Source: a bacterium
GTDB lineage: Bacteria; Patescibacteriota; Patescibacteriia; UBA1558; GWA2-36-10
DNA length: 37,132 nucleotides
Assembly: GCA_018653315.1 (NCBI GenBank)
Contig: JABIAL010000015.1
Span: 1 to 37,132 of the forward strand
Reading direction: 5' to 3'
The translations under genes and the position numbers were made by a program. This document shows, in pieces, positions 16,373 to 25,126 of this stretch. A model generated the notes under the pieces. That model had not been told where the DNA came from. It saw only the letters and a list, made by a program, of their open reading frames with translations, and made no database searches. How positions within the stretch are numbered: the first letter of the stretch is position 1; each line of letters starts with the position of its first letter.

Positions 16373-17737
16373 ATGAAAAAAATCCTATTATTATTAGGCG
16401 ACATTATATTACTATACGCCAGTTTATGGCTGACTCTCTGGTTTAGATATGATAACGTAAGTATTGAATTATGGCAAAGTCATTTTTGGCCATTTTCTTT
16501 AGTATTTGCCATTTGGTTAATGATCTTTTTCATCAATGGATTATATGAAATACGCAAAGTAAAAAATGATCATAAATTTTATGGCCAACTAGTCAGTAAC
16601 CTAGCGGTTAATACTTTGTTAGGCTTTTCATTTTTCTACTTGATATTAGGAAGATTTAGCTCACTCAGACCACAAGCAGTCTTAGTTGTTCTGATAATCA
16701 TTTTTGCAATTCTATGGATAATCTGGCGTAAATTATTCTATATTATGATCTCTAGTACTAGATTATCAAATAATATAGCTGTCATCGGAGTAAACAAAGA
16801 ATCTCTACTTTTGGCTGAAGAGATAATCACCAAACCTCACTTGGGTTATAAACTTAAATTAATCATTAACCCTGACAATGCACCTTTACCAGAAAAATTT
16901 CAAATAGCTAAAATAACAAGAGAGCTAGCTAACCTAAAAGATAATCTGCAAAAACAAAATATCAACACAGTAGTGGTGGTCAATGATGCGAAATATGGTC
17001 CAGAAGTAGCTCGTTATTTATTTGAAAGTCTAGATTTAAAAATAAACTACTTTAACCTAACAGATTTCTATGAAAAAATTACTGGTAAAGTACCAGTGAC
17101 AGCCTTAGAAAAGAATTGGTTTTTACAAAACTTTGGTCAGACGAATAATCAATGGTTTTTATTAGTCAAAAGAACATACGATGTTTTCTTTGCCTCACTC
17201 TTTGGTTTAATATCTTTAATTTTTTTACCAATATTAGCTTTGATGATCAAACTAGAGTCCCGTGGACCTGTCATCTATAAACAAAAAAGGATTGGCTTAG
17301 GAGGAAAAGAATTTTTTGCCTACAAATTAAGATCTATGGCACAAAATGCTGAAAAAAATGGCGCACAATGGGCTAAAGAAAAAGATAATCGGGTAACAAA
17401 AATTGGTAAATTTATTCGCAAAACTAGATTAGATGAAATACCACAATTTTGGAATATTATAAAAGGAGAAATGAGTTTTGTTGGACCACGTCCTGAAAGA
17501 CCAGAGTTTGTAGAAATCCTAAAAAAAGAAATTCCATTTTACAATGAAAGACATCTAGCTAAACCCGGTTTAACTGGCTGGGCCCAAATTAATTTTCCCT
17601 ATGGAGCTTCAGTTGCCGACGCTAAAGAAAAATTACAATACGATTTATTTTATATAAAAAATCAAAGTATCTCTTTAGATATTTCAATTATTCTAAAAAC
17701 TATTAATACAATTTTTAATGCCACTCTGGGCAGATAA
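16373..17737 (+). CDS. Polyprenyl glycosylphosphotransferase (WcaJ/WbaP-like), glycan-initiating enzyme
   Basis: This is a 454-residue protein. Four to five N-terminal membrane helices (residues 5-125) are followed by a CoA_binding_3-like Rossmann region (130-245) and the C-terminal catalytic domain of the bacterial sugar transferase family. That domain has a re-entrant helix (VFFASLFGLISLIFLPILAL, 271-290), YKQKRIGLGGKEFFAYKLRSM (302-322), the catalytic pair D354-E355 in TRLDEIPQFWNII, GPRPERPEF (371-379) and KPGLTGWAQIN. It transfers a sugar-1-phosphate from a UDP-sugar to undecaprenyl phosphate, the first step of surface polysaccharide synthesis. It is first in an operon with an epimerase and a flippase, behind a near-consensus promoter. 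Length and motifs are complete; the sugar is not deducible. Confidence 0.93.
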   Translation: MKKILLLLGDIILLYASLWLTLWFRYDNVSIELWQSHFWPFSLVFAIWLMIFFINGLYEIRKVKNDHKFYGQLVSNLAVNTLLGFSFFYLILGRFSSLRPQAVLVVLIIIFAILWIIWRKLFYIMISSTRLSNNIAVIGVNKESLLLAEEIITKPHLGYKLKLIINPDNAPLPEKFQIAKITRELANLKDNLQKQNINTVVVVNDAKYGPEVARYLFESLDLKINYFNLTDFYEKITGKVPVTALEKNWFLQNFGQTNNQWFLLVKRTYDVFFASLFGLISLIFLPILALMIKLESRGPVIYKQKRIGLGGKEFFAYKLRSMAQNAEKNGAQWAKEKDNRVTKIGKFIRKTRLDEIPQFWNIIKGEMSFVGPRPERPEFVEILKKEIPFYNERHLAKPGLTGWAQINFPYGASVADAKEKLQYDLFYIKNQSISLDISIILKTINTIFNATLGR

Positions 17738-17741
17738 TATT

Positions 17742-18695
17742 ATGCAAAAAAATATAGTCTTAGTTACTGGTGGAGCAGGCTTCATTGGTTCAAATATTGT
17801 GAAAACTCTTGTAGAAAGAGCTTATGTTATCAAAGTGTTAGATAACATAAGTACTGGCTACTTAAAAAACTTAGATAGCATCATGGATAAAATAGAATTT
17901 ATCGAAGGTGATATAAATGACTCTGAATTATTAAATAAAATATTACCTGGTGTTAACTTTGTTTTACACCAAGCAGCTTTACCATCGGTACCTAGATCCA
18001 TAGATGATCCAATAAAATCTCATCACAACAACGTTACTGGTACTCTAAATTTATTAACAGCCGCTAAAAAAAATAAAGTGCAAAGAGTCGTCATCGCTTC
18101 TTCTTCATCTGTTTATGGTGATCGAGAAGAAGAATATAAAGTAGAGACCCTGAAACCTCAGCCACTTTCTCCATATGCTGTTACTAAATATGCTAGCGAA
18201 GTTTACTGTAAGGTTTTTTCTCATATTTATGATCTAGAAACTGTTTGCTTGAGATATTTCAATGTTTTTGGACCACAACAAGACCCAAATTCACCTTACT
18301 CTGCTGTCATTCCTTTATTTGTAAAAGCTATTCAAAATAATCAAGCACCAACTATTTTTGGTGATGGAAATCATAGTAGAGATTTTACTTTTGTCCAAAA
18401 TAACGTCGAAGCAAACATACTAGCCATGCATTCAGATAAAGTGGGCAAAGGAGAAACAATAAATATTGCTTGCGGAAAATCTTTTAGCCTTATTTATTTG
18501 ATGGATCAAATAAATAAAATTTTAAATAAAAATATTAAAGCAAACTTTACTGACAATAGACCTGGTGATATAAAAAAATCATTAGCTGATATTTCTAAAG
18601 CTGAAAAACTTTTGGGGTACAAACCTGTTATTAATTTTGACGATGGCCTAAAACAAACAGTCGATTGGCTAGTTAAAAAAAATGAAAAAAATTAG
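17742..18695 (+). CDS. NAD-dependent sugar epimerase (extended SDR, WbpP-like)
   Basis: This is a 317-residue protein. It has an NAD-binding TGGAGFIGSN at residues 9-18, a Ser-rich active-site segment (ASSSSVYGD, 119-127) and the catalytic Y145-xxx-K149 pair (SPYAVTKYASE). 'LHQAALPSVPRSIDDP' and 'FGDGNHSRDFTFVQN' are typical of UDP-GlcNAc/GalNAc C4-epimerases of the WbpP type, though UDP-glucose or UDP-glucuronate epimerases are also possible. The ATG at 17742 is chosen because it directly precedes the Rossmann strand and follows the previous stop by 4 nt; an upstream in-frame ATG would overlap that gene. It supplies a nucleotide sugar to the neighbouring pathway. Confidence 0.9.
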   Translation: MQKNIVLVTGGAGFIGSNIVKTLVERAYVIKVLDNISTGYLKNLDSIMDKIEFIEGDINDSELLNKILPGVNFVLHQAALPSVPRSIDDPIKSHHNNVTGTLNLLTAAKKNKVQRVVIASSSSVYGDREEEYKVETLKPQPLSPYAVTKYASEVYCKVFSHIYDLETVCLRYFNVFGPQQDPNSPYSAVIPLFVKAIQNNQAPTIFGDGNHSRDFTFVQNNVEANILAMHSDKVGKGETINIACGKSFSLIYLMDQINKILNKNIKANFTDNRPGDIKKSLADISKAEKLLGYKPVINFDDGLKQTVDWLVKKNEKN

Positions 18696-19932
18696 AAATA
18701 AAATTTACCACCTCTTAAGACGTAGTGAAAAATATACCAAGACCGACATGGTATATTTAACCAAGGGTGGAATCTGGTTAACCATTGGCCATGTTATTTC
18801 TTTTTGTTCCGCTTTAGCTTTGGCTGTCACGTTTGCTAATTTATTACCAAAAGAAACTTATGGCACCTATAAATACATCATCGCTTTTTTTACTTTATTA
18901 TCAATACCGAGTCTCAAAAAAATTGGTGTAGCATTAATTCAATCTGTTTCCAGAGGCTTTGAAGGAAATTTAAAAGAAATATTACTCACTAAATTAAAAT
19001 GGGGCTCCCTGGGAACTTTAGCTGGACTTTTATTAAGTGCCTATTATTTTATTCAAGGAAACAACGTCTTGGCCATGGCTTTTGCGATTAGTGCTATTAT
19101 AGTGCCATTTTTTAATGGTGCTAATATTTATATTTCTTATCTTAATGGTAAAAAATTATTTAAAAAAATTACTAAATATCGCGGCATTAATCAGATCATC
19201 ACAACCATCGTAGTTATCACAACACTTTTTTTAACCCAAAACATATTTTTAATATTACTAGCCTATCTATTATCTGAAACTATTACGCGCATAATCTCAT
19301 TACTAATTACTATAAAAAAGTTTCCTCCTAATGACAAAAAAGATCCTGGAATCATAAAATATGGCACTCAACTCAGTGTAATTGAATTTATAAAAACCAT
19401 GGCCTCAGAAGCCGACAAGATCTTGATTTATCACTATATTGGTCCTACCGAACTTGCCATCTACGCTATTGCTATAGCACCAGTTGATCAAATAAAAACA
19501 CTTATTTTAAGTCTTCGAACCTTAGCTTTACCAAAATTAAGTGACAATAGCATAGCCTCCATTAAACAAACGCTACCTCGCAAAATATGGAAAGCATCTC
19601 TAATAATCATACCAATAATTATTGTTTATATACTAGTGGCACCGTGGTTATTCTCTGTTTTCTTTCCAGAATACCAATCATCCGTAATACTCTCACAAAT
19701 CTTAGCTATCTCCATAATTCTAGCACCAACCACTCTAATGTCTTCTGGCTTAGCGGCACAAAAACAAATAAAATCACTGACCAAAGTAAAAATTTCCGGT
19801 GCTATTGGTAGATTAGTAATTTATTTTGTAGCTGTTAAATTTTATGGCCTTATCGGTTTAATTGTCGGCCGCATAATTATCGATGTTTATTTAGCATTGC
19901 TCTATCAATATTATTTTCAAAAAATGAAATAA
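18682..19932 (+). CDS. Wzx-like polysaccharide flippase (MOP superfamily)
   Basis: This is a 416-residue protein with about 12 hydrophobic segments beginning around residue 30 (TKGGIWLTIGHVISFCSALALAV) and a loop typical of the oligosaccharide flippase family (LLPKETYGTYKYIIAFFTLLSIPSLKKIG). Wzx proteins move undecaprenyl-linked oligosaccharide across the cytoplasmic membrane. It overlaps the epimerase gene by 14 nt and is the last gene before a bidirectional terminator. Length and topology are normal for the family; the substrate is presumably the glycan begun by the first gene of this operon. Confidence 0.87.
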   Translation: MKKIRNKIYHLLRRSEKYTKTDMVYLTKGGIWLTIGHVISFCSALALAVTFANLLPKETYGTYKYIIAFFTLLSIPSLKKIGVALIQSVSRGFEGNLKEILLTKLKWGSLGTLAGLLLSAYYFIQGNNVLAMAFAISAIIVPFFNGANIYISYLNGKKLFKKITKYRGINQIITTIVVITTLFLTQNIFLILLAYLLSETITRIISLLITIKKFPPNDKKDPGIIKYGTQLSVIEFIKTMASEADKILIYHYIGPTELAIYAIAIAPVDQIKTLILSLRTLALPKLSDNSIASIKQTLPRKIWKASLIIIPIIIVYILVAPWLFSVFFPEYQSSVILSQILAISIILAPTTLMSSGLAAQKQIKSLTKVKISGAIGRLVIYFVAVKFYGLIGLIVGRIIIDVYLALLYQYYFQKMK

Positions 19933-19958
19933 AAAATTGCCCACTTGGACAATTTTTT
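19933..19958. terminator. Bidirectional terminator between convergent operons
   Basis: An aaaaattg/caattttt stem with an internal cc/gg pair lies directly between the flippase stop (19932) and the stop of the minus-strand gene (19959-19961). A-run and T-run tails on both sides let it act in both directions. Confidence 0.8.
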
Positions 19959-20735
19959 TTATCTTAATTCTTTAAATAATTTTTGATGCGGATACTGCCA
20001 AAAAACTCTATAAGCTAAAATTACTAAACAATAAATAATGTGAATAGCATAGAGCTTATAAGCTAATTCAAAATTATTAACACTAATAAATACTACAACT
20101 AAATAATAAAATAAAATCCAAGCATAGAGCATAAAAGTTAGGTAATTTAATAACCTAATCGGAAGAGGCCAATTTGTCTTTTTTTTATTAGTCCGAGGAA
20201 CTAAATCTTTAATGTTTAAATTATTTTTCTGAATAATCTCGCCAATTAAAATTCTAATAGCTCTAAACTCAACTAGAGCAATAGTAATAATACTTAATAG
20301 TATTGTTAAATAAAATAATAAAAATTGACCGGACACAGAGAAAAAATAATGTCCAATTGTAAAGTAAAAAATAAAAGGATAAAAAAGATGTACAGTATAA
20401 TCATAGTACACACCTTTTTGAGTAACGAGCTCTTTAGCCCGTGCTAATTCACCATCGATTTTATCAGTCAAAACCACTAAATATAAGGCTAAAATTTGAA
20501 TGATAGTAAAGTAGCCTGGCCAATCAACAGAGCGAACAAAGTTACTAAAAAAAACTACCAACAAAATTAAAAATGATAAGCCTGTAACATGATTTGCTTG
20601 AATAAAAGGCAAAAACTTGTACAACGACCAACTAATTCTGACGGAAATATTACGCTCCAACCTATAAAGCCTATCTCCAGCCATGTGATCTTTTTTGGGA
20701 GCATGCACTAATTCTTTATATTCTCTGAAATTCAT
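19959..20735 (-). CDS. CDP-alcohol phosphatidyltransferase family protein (variant active site)
   Basis: This is a 258-residue membrane protein with about six helices. The family motif D-x2-DG-x2-AR-x8-G-x3-D-x3-D is present (D91, D94, G95, A98, R99, G108, D112), but the final Asp is His (H116, in DYTVH). That last Asp is proposed as the catalytic base in characterised members, so the chemistry or acceptor may differ. The start is taken as the ATG at 20735, 2 nt after the upstream stop; the longer TTG form would overlap. It is last in the 26272-19959 operon. It likely transfers a phospho-alcohol from a CDP-alcohol to a lipid or glycan. A second family member at 26817 has the same substitution. 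Confidence 0.88.
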   Translation of the reverse strand: MNFREYKELVHAPKKDHMAGDRLYRLERNISVRISWSLYKFLPFIQANHVTGLSFLILLVVFFSNFVRSVDWPGYFTIIQILALYLVVLTDKIDGELARAKELVTQKGVYYDYTVHLFYPFIFYFTIGHYFFSVSGQFLLFYLTILLSIITIALVEFRAIRILIGEIIQKNNLNIKDLVPRTNKKKTNWPLPIRLLNYLTFMLYAWILFYYLVVVFISVNNFELAYKLYAIHIIYCLVILAYRVFWQYPHQKLFKELR

Positions 20736-20737
20736 AA

Positions 20738-21679
20738 TTATCTTATCAAATCTTTTAAGAAGCAATTCTTTGTATTTTTACTTTTAAAATACTTAAACAT
20801 TTCTTCAAGTTGTGTATAAATATTTTCTAATTGTTGTTCAGTCTTGGAATAAGGGCTACCACCCACCATTAACTCACTTGAGTGTATCATAAATTCCATA
20901 ACAGGCAAGTTATTTTTTACCGCTGATTTATAAATCAACTTCCAGTCTTTAGCACTACTACTATCAAAAATTCTCAACCACCTCTGTCTAAAAAACAACT
21001 TATTTAATACCTTTTTTATAAAACTCTCTGGCAAGCTTAAAAAAAGTTTGGCTAATCTTGTGTTTTCTTTTTTAAAAATCCCTGTAAATAAAATCGTCAT
21101 GGGAATCTCTGTGATACCCTCAAATGTATGTGGGTAAACTGAATGAAACCTAAAATCAGGGCCACCATTTTTCTGCGGATCACCAATTGTTTTCTGCCAA
21201 TTTATTTTTGGTGTCACCGAACAATCAACCTTGTACCCAAGAGATTTTAAATGTTTAGCTACTCTTTCATCAAATCCCCAGCGACCAGCTCTAAAACTAA
21301 CTGGCAACTTATTAAATTTTTGACTAATAATGTCTGTCAAATTTTTAAGTTTAATCAATAATTGATTGTCATCTAATTCATGAGGATAGCTGTGAATTTT
21401 ATAATCATGATTTTCTTCATAAGGTGGCGTAGTCCAAGGATGTAAATGCGCTCCTATTTCAGCTAAATTTTTATCCTGCCAATCTTTTAAATCATCTACC
21501 AAATTACTAGCGGCAACTTCGTGAGAAAGTAAATAAGTCGGCTTCATGCCATATTTCTCACACAAAGCTTGAAAACGAGGTAAATGTTTTATATTGTTCA
21601 AACTTAAATCACCCTCGTGCCATTGATTATCTGCCTCAGTATCTATTGTAACAATGAGTTTTATTTTTTGCTTTTCCAT
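20738..21679 (-). CDS. Polysaccharide deacetylase-like (NodB-fold) protein
   Basis: This is a 313-residue protein with no signal peptide. Features of the CE4/WalW-like family are an N-terminal acidic motif (VTIDTEAD, residues 10-17), a His motif (IGAHLHPWTTPP, about 95-106), FRAGRWGF (about 149-156) and a late HSSEL motif. These would bind a metal and a glycan or sugar intermediate. Because it is cytoplasmic and sits among glycosyltransferases, it may deacetylate a lipid-linked or nucleotide-linked amino sugar rather than finished wall polymer; that is inference. Its start overlaps the upstream glycosyltransferase by 19 nt. Confidence 0.78.
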   Translation of the reverse strand: MEKQKIKLIVTIDTEADNQWHEGDLSLNNIKHLPRFQALCEKYGMKPTYLLSHEVAASNLVDDLKDWQDKNLAEIGAHLHPWTTPPYEENHDYKIHSYPHELDDNQLLIKLKNLTDIISQKFNKLPVSFRAGRWGFDERVAKHLKSLGYKVDCSVTPKINWQKTIGDPQKNGGPDFRFHSVYPHTFEGITEIPMTILFTGIFKKENTRLAKLFLSLPESFIKKVLNKLFFRQRWLRIFDSSSAKDWKLIYKSAVKNNLPVMEFMIHSSELMVGGSPYSKTEQQLENIYTQLEEMFKYFKSKNTKNCFLKDLIR

Positions 21680-22785
21680 AAAGACATAAAAAAAATTTCT
21701 AAATCCTCTATTTTCCCCAAAATACTATCTACACTTTTTTTCGATCTTAAACTAAATTCATGCATCAAGGATTTATTTTTATAAAAAAATAAAATTTTAT
21801 TAATAAAATCTTGCTTATGATTATTATCAATTAAGAATCCACTCTCTTTATCCCTAATTACCTCTGAAACACCACCAACATTAAAAGCAATGCAAGGTAA
21901 GCCATTGTTCATTGCCTCTAATAAAACTATGCCAAAGCCCTCCCTTATTGAAGTCAAAATAAATATATCTAACATGACCAAGTATTCTTTGGCTAGACCT
22001 GGATCTTTGATAATTTTAACATACTTTTCTAATTTTTTGACAGCTATCAATCTTAAAAGTTCATCATGTAGAGCACCATAACCAATTATGATAAAATATA
22101 TGTCTTTAATTTTTAAATCATAAACTAAAATCTCAGCCATATCTATAATTTTATACTGAGCCTTTTCTGGACTAAATCTACCTAAACTACCACAGACAAA
22201 AGCATTTATAGGAATATCAAATTGTCTTCTCAGTTCATTTCTATTAAAAATTCCTTCAATACTTATGTCACTAATTTGTTTGATTACTTTAAATTTTTTT
22301 GAATCAATCTTTTCTTGTTTTGATGTGAAATCTGCAACTTCATTACTTACGGCTACTATTTTATCTGTAAAAAATGATAAAAACCAATCAACTTTTTTCT
22401 GCCAATACCTTTTATCATAATAACAACTGTGTTCAGAGCTGACGATCACTTTTGTACCAGCAAATTTTGCCGCTAGTCTACCGGCAAAATTTGCTTCGAA
22501 TAAAGAAGTAAATATAATGTCTATTTTATTTTGCCGAAGAAATTTAGTAAGTCTTATTATTCCTCCAATGTCTAGAGCCCCTAATTTTTGCTTAAAATTA
22601 AAATGAATAATTTTATTATCACTAATTTTTAATTTGTGATATAAATTATCTTTCTTGTTAGTCGAATAAAGTAAGCCAACAAATGGATTAAACTTATTTT
22701 TGTCTATCAAATTTATTTGGTTCACAAAAATCATTTCGGCACCTCCAATCAACAACTTGTTTGTTAGAAATAAAATATTATTCAT
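21661..22785 (-). CDS. GT4-family glycosyltransferase
   Basis: This is a 374-residue GT-B enzyme. The N-terminal half opens with NNILFLTNKLLIGGAEMIFVN, where GGAE is the glycine-rich acceptor-side loop. The C-terminal half has GSLGRFSPEKAQ (donor phosphate-binding region), SIREGFGIVLLEAMNNGLPCI with the E-x7-E motif, and NVGGVSEVI. The donor sugar cannot be told. The ATG at 22785 overlaps the previous stop by one base (TGATG); a TTG 18 nt upstream is less likely. Confidence 0.9.
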   Translation of the reverse strand: MNNILFLTNKLLIGGAEMIFVNQINLIDKNKFNPFVGLLYSTNKKDNLYHKLKISDNKIIHFNFKQKLGALDIGGIIRLTKFLRQNKIDIIFTSLFEANFAGRLAAKFAGTKVIVSSEHSCYYDKRYWQKKVDWFLSFFTDKIVAVSNEVADFTSKQEKIDSKKFKVIKQISDISIEGIFNRNELRRQFDIPINAFVCGSLGRFSPEKAQYKIIDMAEILVYDLKIKDIYFIIIGYGALHDELLRLIAVKKLEKYVKIIKDPGLAKEYLVMLDIFILTSIREGFGIVLLEAMNNGLPCIAFNVGGVSEVIRDKESGFLIDNNHKQDFINKILFFYKNKSLMHEFSLRSKKSVDSILGKIEDLEIFFMSLWKSKK

Positions 22786-23504
22786 CACCTTATCTTTATC
22801 CAAAATTTTAATAAAGGTGAGTATATTTTATGGTAATAATAACAATCTTTTCTAACGCCACCAAAGCTCTCTTTAAATTCAGTAAGTGGGGAGCCTTCAT
22901 CTTCTAAGTCAAGGCCGCCCATATCAAACACTTGCAAATTATTTTTTTTAGCATATTTGATTGCTTCCCAGATTAACATTCTGTTAGCCCAACTAATAAA
23001 ACGTTTATCTTTACCTATGATCTGGCTTAAACGTGAAGAAGCAGTCACCCAAGAACGCATGTGTCTATCGTCGGCTACAAAAATATGTCCAGCGATCATT
23101 TCATCTTTATAATAAGCAGAAAATAATATCCCCTGTTTTAATAAACTAAATCTATCAGTTGATAATTTCTTTTTGCTACGAAAACTTTTATATATTTTTT
23201 TAAATTCTTTAAAATTATTATCCTGTTTAATTACGATGCCCTGTTTCTCACCTTTAGAAATCAATGCTCGTGTAAATTTTTTTCTGATTTTCTCCCAAAT
23301 ATTATCAAGATTTTGATTTAAATCAATAATTGAGGTTAAGCCTTGTTTTTTATGAAAACCTTCTTTATTAACATTATTATAAGAAAAAAAATTTACCATG
23401 GCACTATTTTTGACATCACAAGGATCAGAAAACCAGATCCATTTCTTTTTCAAGATAAATGGTAGAAAAAAACCATAAGAAAAATGTTGCTTATACTTGC
23501 TCAT
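22785..23504 (-). CDS. FemAB/GNAT-like acyl- or aminoacyltransferase
   Basis: This is a 239-residue protein. The C-terminal half shows the FemAB/Acetyltransf_6 pattern: AGHIFVADDRHMRSWVTAS, then FISWANRMLIWEAIKYAKKNN, then VFDMGGLDLEDEG, then LTEFKESFGGVRKDCYYYHKIYSPL. It is shorter than Fem peptidoglycan aminoacyltransferases (over 400 aa), closer to a single GNAT domain plus N-terminal extension. A role adding an acyl or aminoacyl group to a glycan amine is plausible beside the deacetylase-like gene in this operon, but substrate and donor are unknown. Confidence 0.75.
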   Translation of the reverse strand: MSKYKQHFSYGFFLPFILKKKWIWFSDPCDVKNSAMVNFFSYNNVNKEGFHKKQGLTSIIDLNQNLDNIWEKIRKKFTRALISKGEKQGIVIKQDNNFKEFKKIYKSFRSKKKLSTDRFSLLKQGILFSAYYKDEMIAGHIFVADDRHMRSWVTASSRLSQIIGKDKRFISWANRMLIWEAIKYAKKNNLQVFDMGGLDLEDEGSPLTEFKESFGGVRKDCYYYHKIYSPLLKFWIKIR

Positions 23505-23510
23505 ACTTCA

Positions 23511-24203
23511 CTAAGACTTATGAATAATAAAAGAATTTCCATTCCAGCCAAATTTATGAAACTCGCTTACTTTTATGTTTGGATTTTTATCTAGCCACTC
23601 ACTAAATGCTTTTTGCTCTCCTTTGTCTGGACGCCCTTTAAAACAAACCCAATCATCAAACAGAACAATACTACCGTCAACTAAAAAATATTTTATAAAA
23701 TCCAAAACTACCGTAGTTGATTCATACAAATCGCAATCAACCCACACTATCGAAGATTTTTTGCCTTGGTCTTTTAATTTTTGTTTTAACTCTGTGTTTA
23801 GTACTTTATCAAACCAACCAGGGAAAATTTTTACTTTATTGAGATCTACATTATTTTTTATCAATTCATTTTTAAAAATATCTAGATCAGCAGAATATTG
23901 CCCTTCTTTATACATTGGGTCCTCAGCATCTTCATTTTTTATTTCAGGTAACCCCTTGAATGAATCAAAGGCTAAAAACTCTATGTCATTCTTTACATTA
24001 TTTTTAACAAAATGATAAGCCGCAATAAATGTACCGCCTCTATAGACACCAAATTCAAAATAATCTCCAACTACACCATTGGCCTGAATAAACATAGTGG
24101 CTTTCTTCAAAACTTCTTCTCTTGCATTTAAGGCAAACCCTCTAAAACGATTAGAGTATCTAATTTTAGGGCTATAAACAATTTTCTTTAATTTATTAAA
24201 CAT
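23511..24203 (-). CDS. TylF/MycF-type sugar O-methyltransferase
   Basis: This is a 230-residue protein matching the TylF (macrocin O-methyltransferase) family. It has GDYFEFGVYRGGTFIAAYHF (SAM-binding loop), FLAFDSFKGLPE, WVDCDLYESTTVVLDFI and VLFDDWVCFKG, whose acidic residues bind Mg2+ in the family. It probably O-methylates a sugar in the surface glycan. I start at the ATG at 24203, 10 nt after the upstream stop; a TTG at 24239 would add 12 residues overlapping the upstream gene. It lies 6 nt upstream of the FemAB-like gene. Confidence 0.88.
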   Translation of the reverse strand: MFNKLKKIVYSPKIRYSNRFRGFALNAREEVLKKATMFIQANGVVGDYFEFGVYRGGTFIAAYHFVKNNVKNDIEFLAFDSFKGLPEIKNEDAEDPMYKEGQYSADLDIFKNELIKNNVDLNKVKIFPGWFDKVLNTELKQKLKDQGKKSSIVWVDCDLYESTTVVLDFIKYFLVDGSIVLFDDWVCFKGRPDKGEQKAFSEWLDKNPNIKVSEFHKFGWNGNSFIIHKS

Positions 24204-24213
24204 GAAAATTATA

Positions 24214-25125
24214 TTAAGATTTATTTTTTGCTTTAACAATTAACAAATGACCTAACTGATTTACAATAGGTATGTGCTCAGACAATCTAGATAATAGACC
24301 AGCTAGTTTCATGGGGATATTGAGTCTCGCTTCCAAGGGTAACGTTATATCTATGGGGTGAAGATTTACAATATTAAAATAGGTTTTGAGCTCATCTTTT
24401 ATTTCTTTATCAAAAAAATAATGGAAGAAAATACCAAAGGGATGACTTCCTTCTTGTGGTTGTTTTTTTATACGACGACGTAAACTTTGATGATAAACTG
24501 TAGAAATAAAGAGTCCTCCATCAATCAAGGTTTGATGCACACTATTTAACCAGGTCTTTCTCTGCTCTAAAGTAGGAACATGTTCCAAAAATTGAAAAGA
24601 CAAAGCTATGTCAAAAGAATTGTTAACTGATTTAAATTTAGTAGCATCAGCTAAAACTAAACCAATATTATCCTTGTTATCAAACTTGTCTGCTAACAAT
24701 TTTAATGACTTCACAGAAAAATCAACAGCTAATATTTGATCACACCTGGTGACTAATTCTTGAGTTAAACGTCCTGTGCCGCAGCCATACTCTATAACCT
24801 TCTTATTGTGACAATCACCTATTTTTTTAAAAGTAGAAGGCAGCTCTTTGTAATATCTAACACTTAATCTTTTGTCATATTGACCCGCCTCCTTATCACG
24901 AGCAGATATTTCATCTTGCATTAATTGTTCTAGATCGTGCTTATCAATCAACAAATTTACTATTCCATCTTTTATTTCATAATGAGACTGACAAGTAGCA
25001 CAGACAAGTTGCCCGTCAAAAACAGACTGTTCATTTTCTCTAGTGATTTTATCAATGCTCAAAATAGCTCCATCTTTTTGACAGACTAAATCGGAAATTA
25101 ATTTTTTGGAAAATCCACAGGACAT
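24214..25125 (-). CDS. SAM-dependent methyltransferase with N-terminal zinc-binding region
   Basis: This is a 303-residue protein. The first ~65 residues resemble a Trm112-like zinc fold (LVCQKDGAIL ... LVCATCQSHYEIKDGIVNLL). The class I methyltransferase core follows, with motif I VIEYGCGTGRLT (about 110-121), ILAVDFS, DATKFKSVNNSFDIALSFQFLEHVP and DGGLFISTVYH. It is second in the operon, one base after the glycosyltransferase stop. It is likely to modify a glycan or lipid-linked intermediate; no specific substrate can be assigned. Confidence 0.85.
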   Translation of the reverse strand: MSCGFSKKLISDLVCQKDGAILSIDKITRENEQSVFDGQLVCATCQSHYEIKDGIVNLLIDKHDLEQLMQDEISARDKEAGQYDKRLSVRYYKELPSTFKKIGDCHNKKVIEYGCGTGRLTQELVTRCDQILAVDFSVKSLKLLADKFDNKDNIGLVLADATKFKSVNNSFDIALSFQFLEHVPTLEQRKTWLNSVHQTLIDGGLFISTVYHQSLRRRIKKQPQEGSHPFGIFFHYFFDKEIKDELKTYFNIVNLHPIDITLPLEARLNIPMKLAGLLSRLSEHIPIVNQLGHLLIVKAKNKS

Positions 25126-25126
25126 A

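Noticed and set aside
23575-24015. Plus-strand open frame of 146 codons
   Set aside because: It is antisense to the TylF-type methyltransferase, whose motifs are complete; the plus-strand product is Ser/Phe-rich noise.
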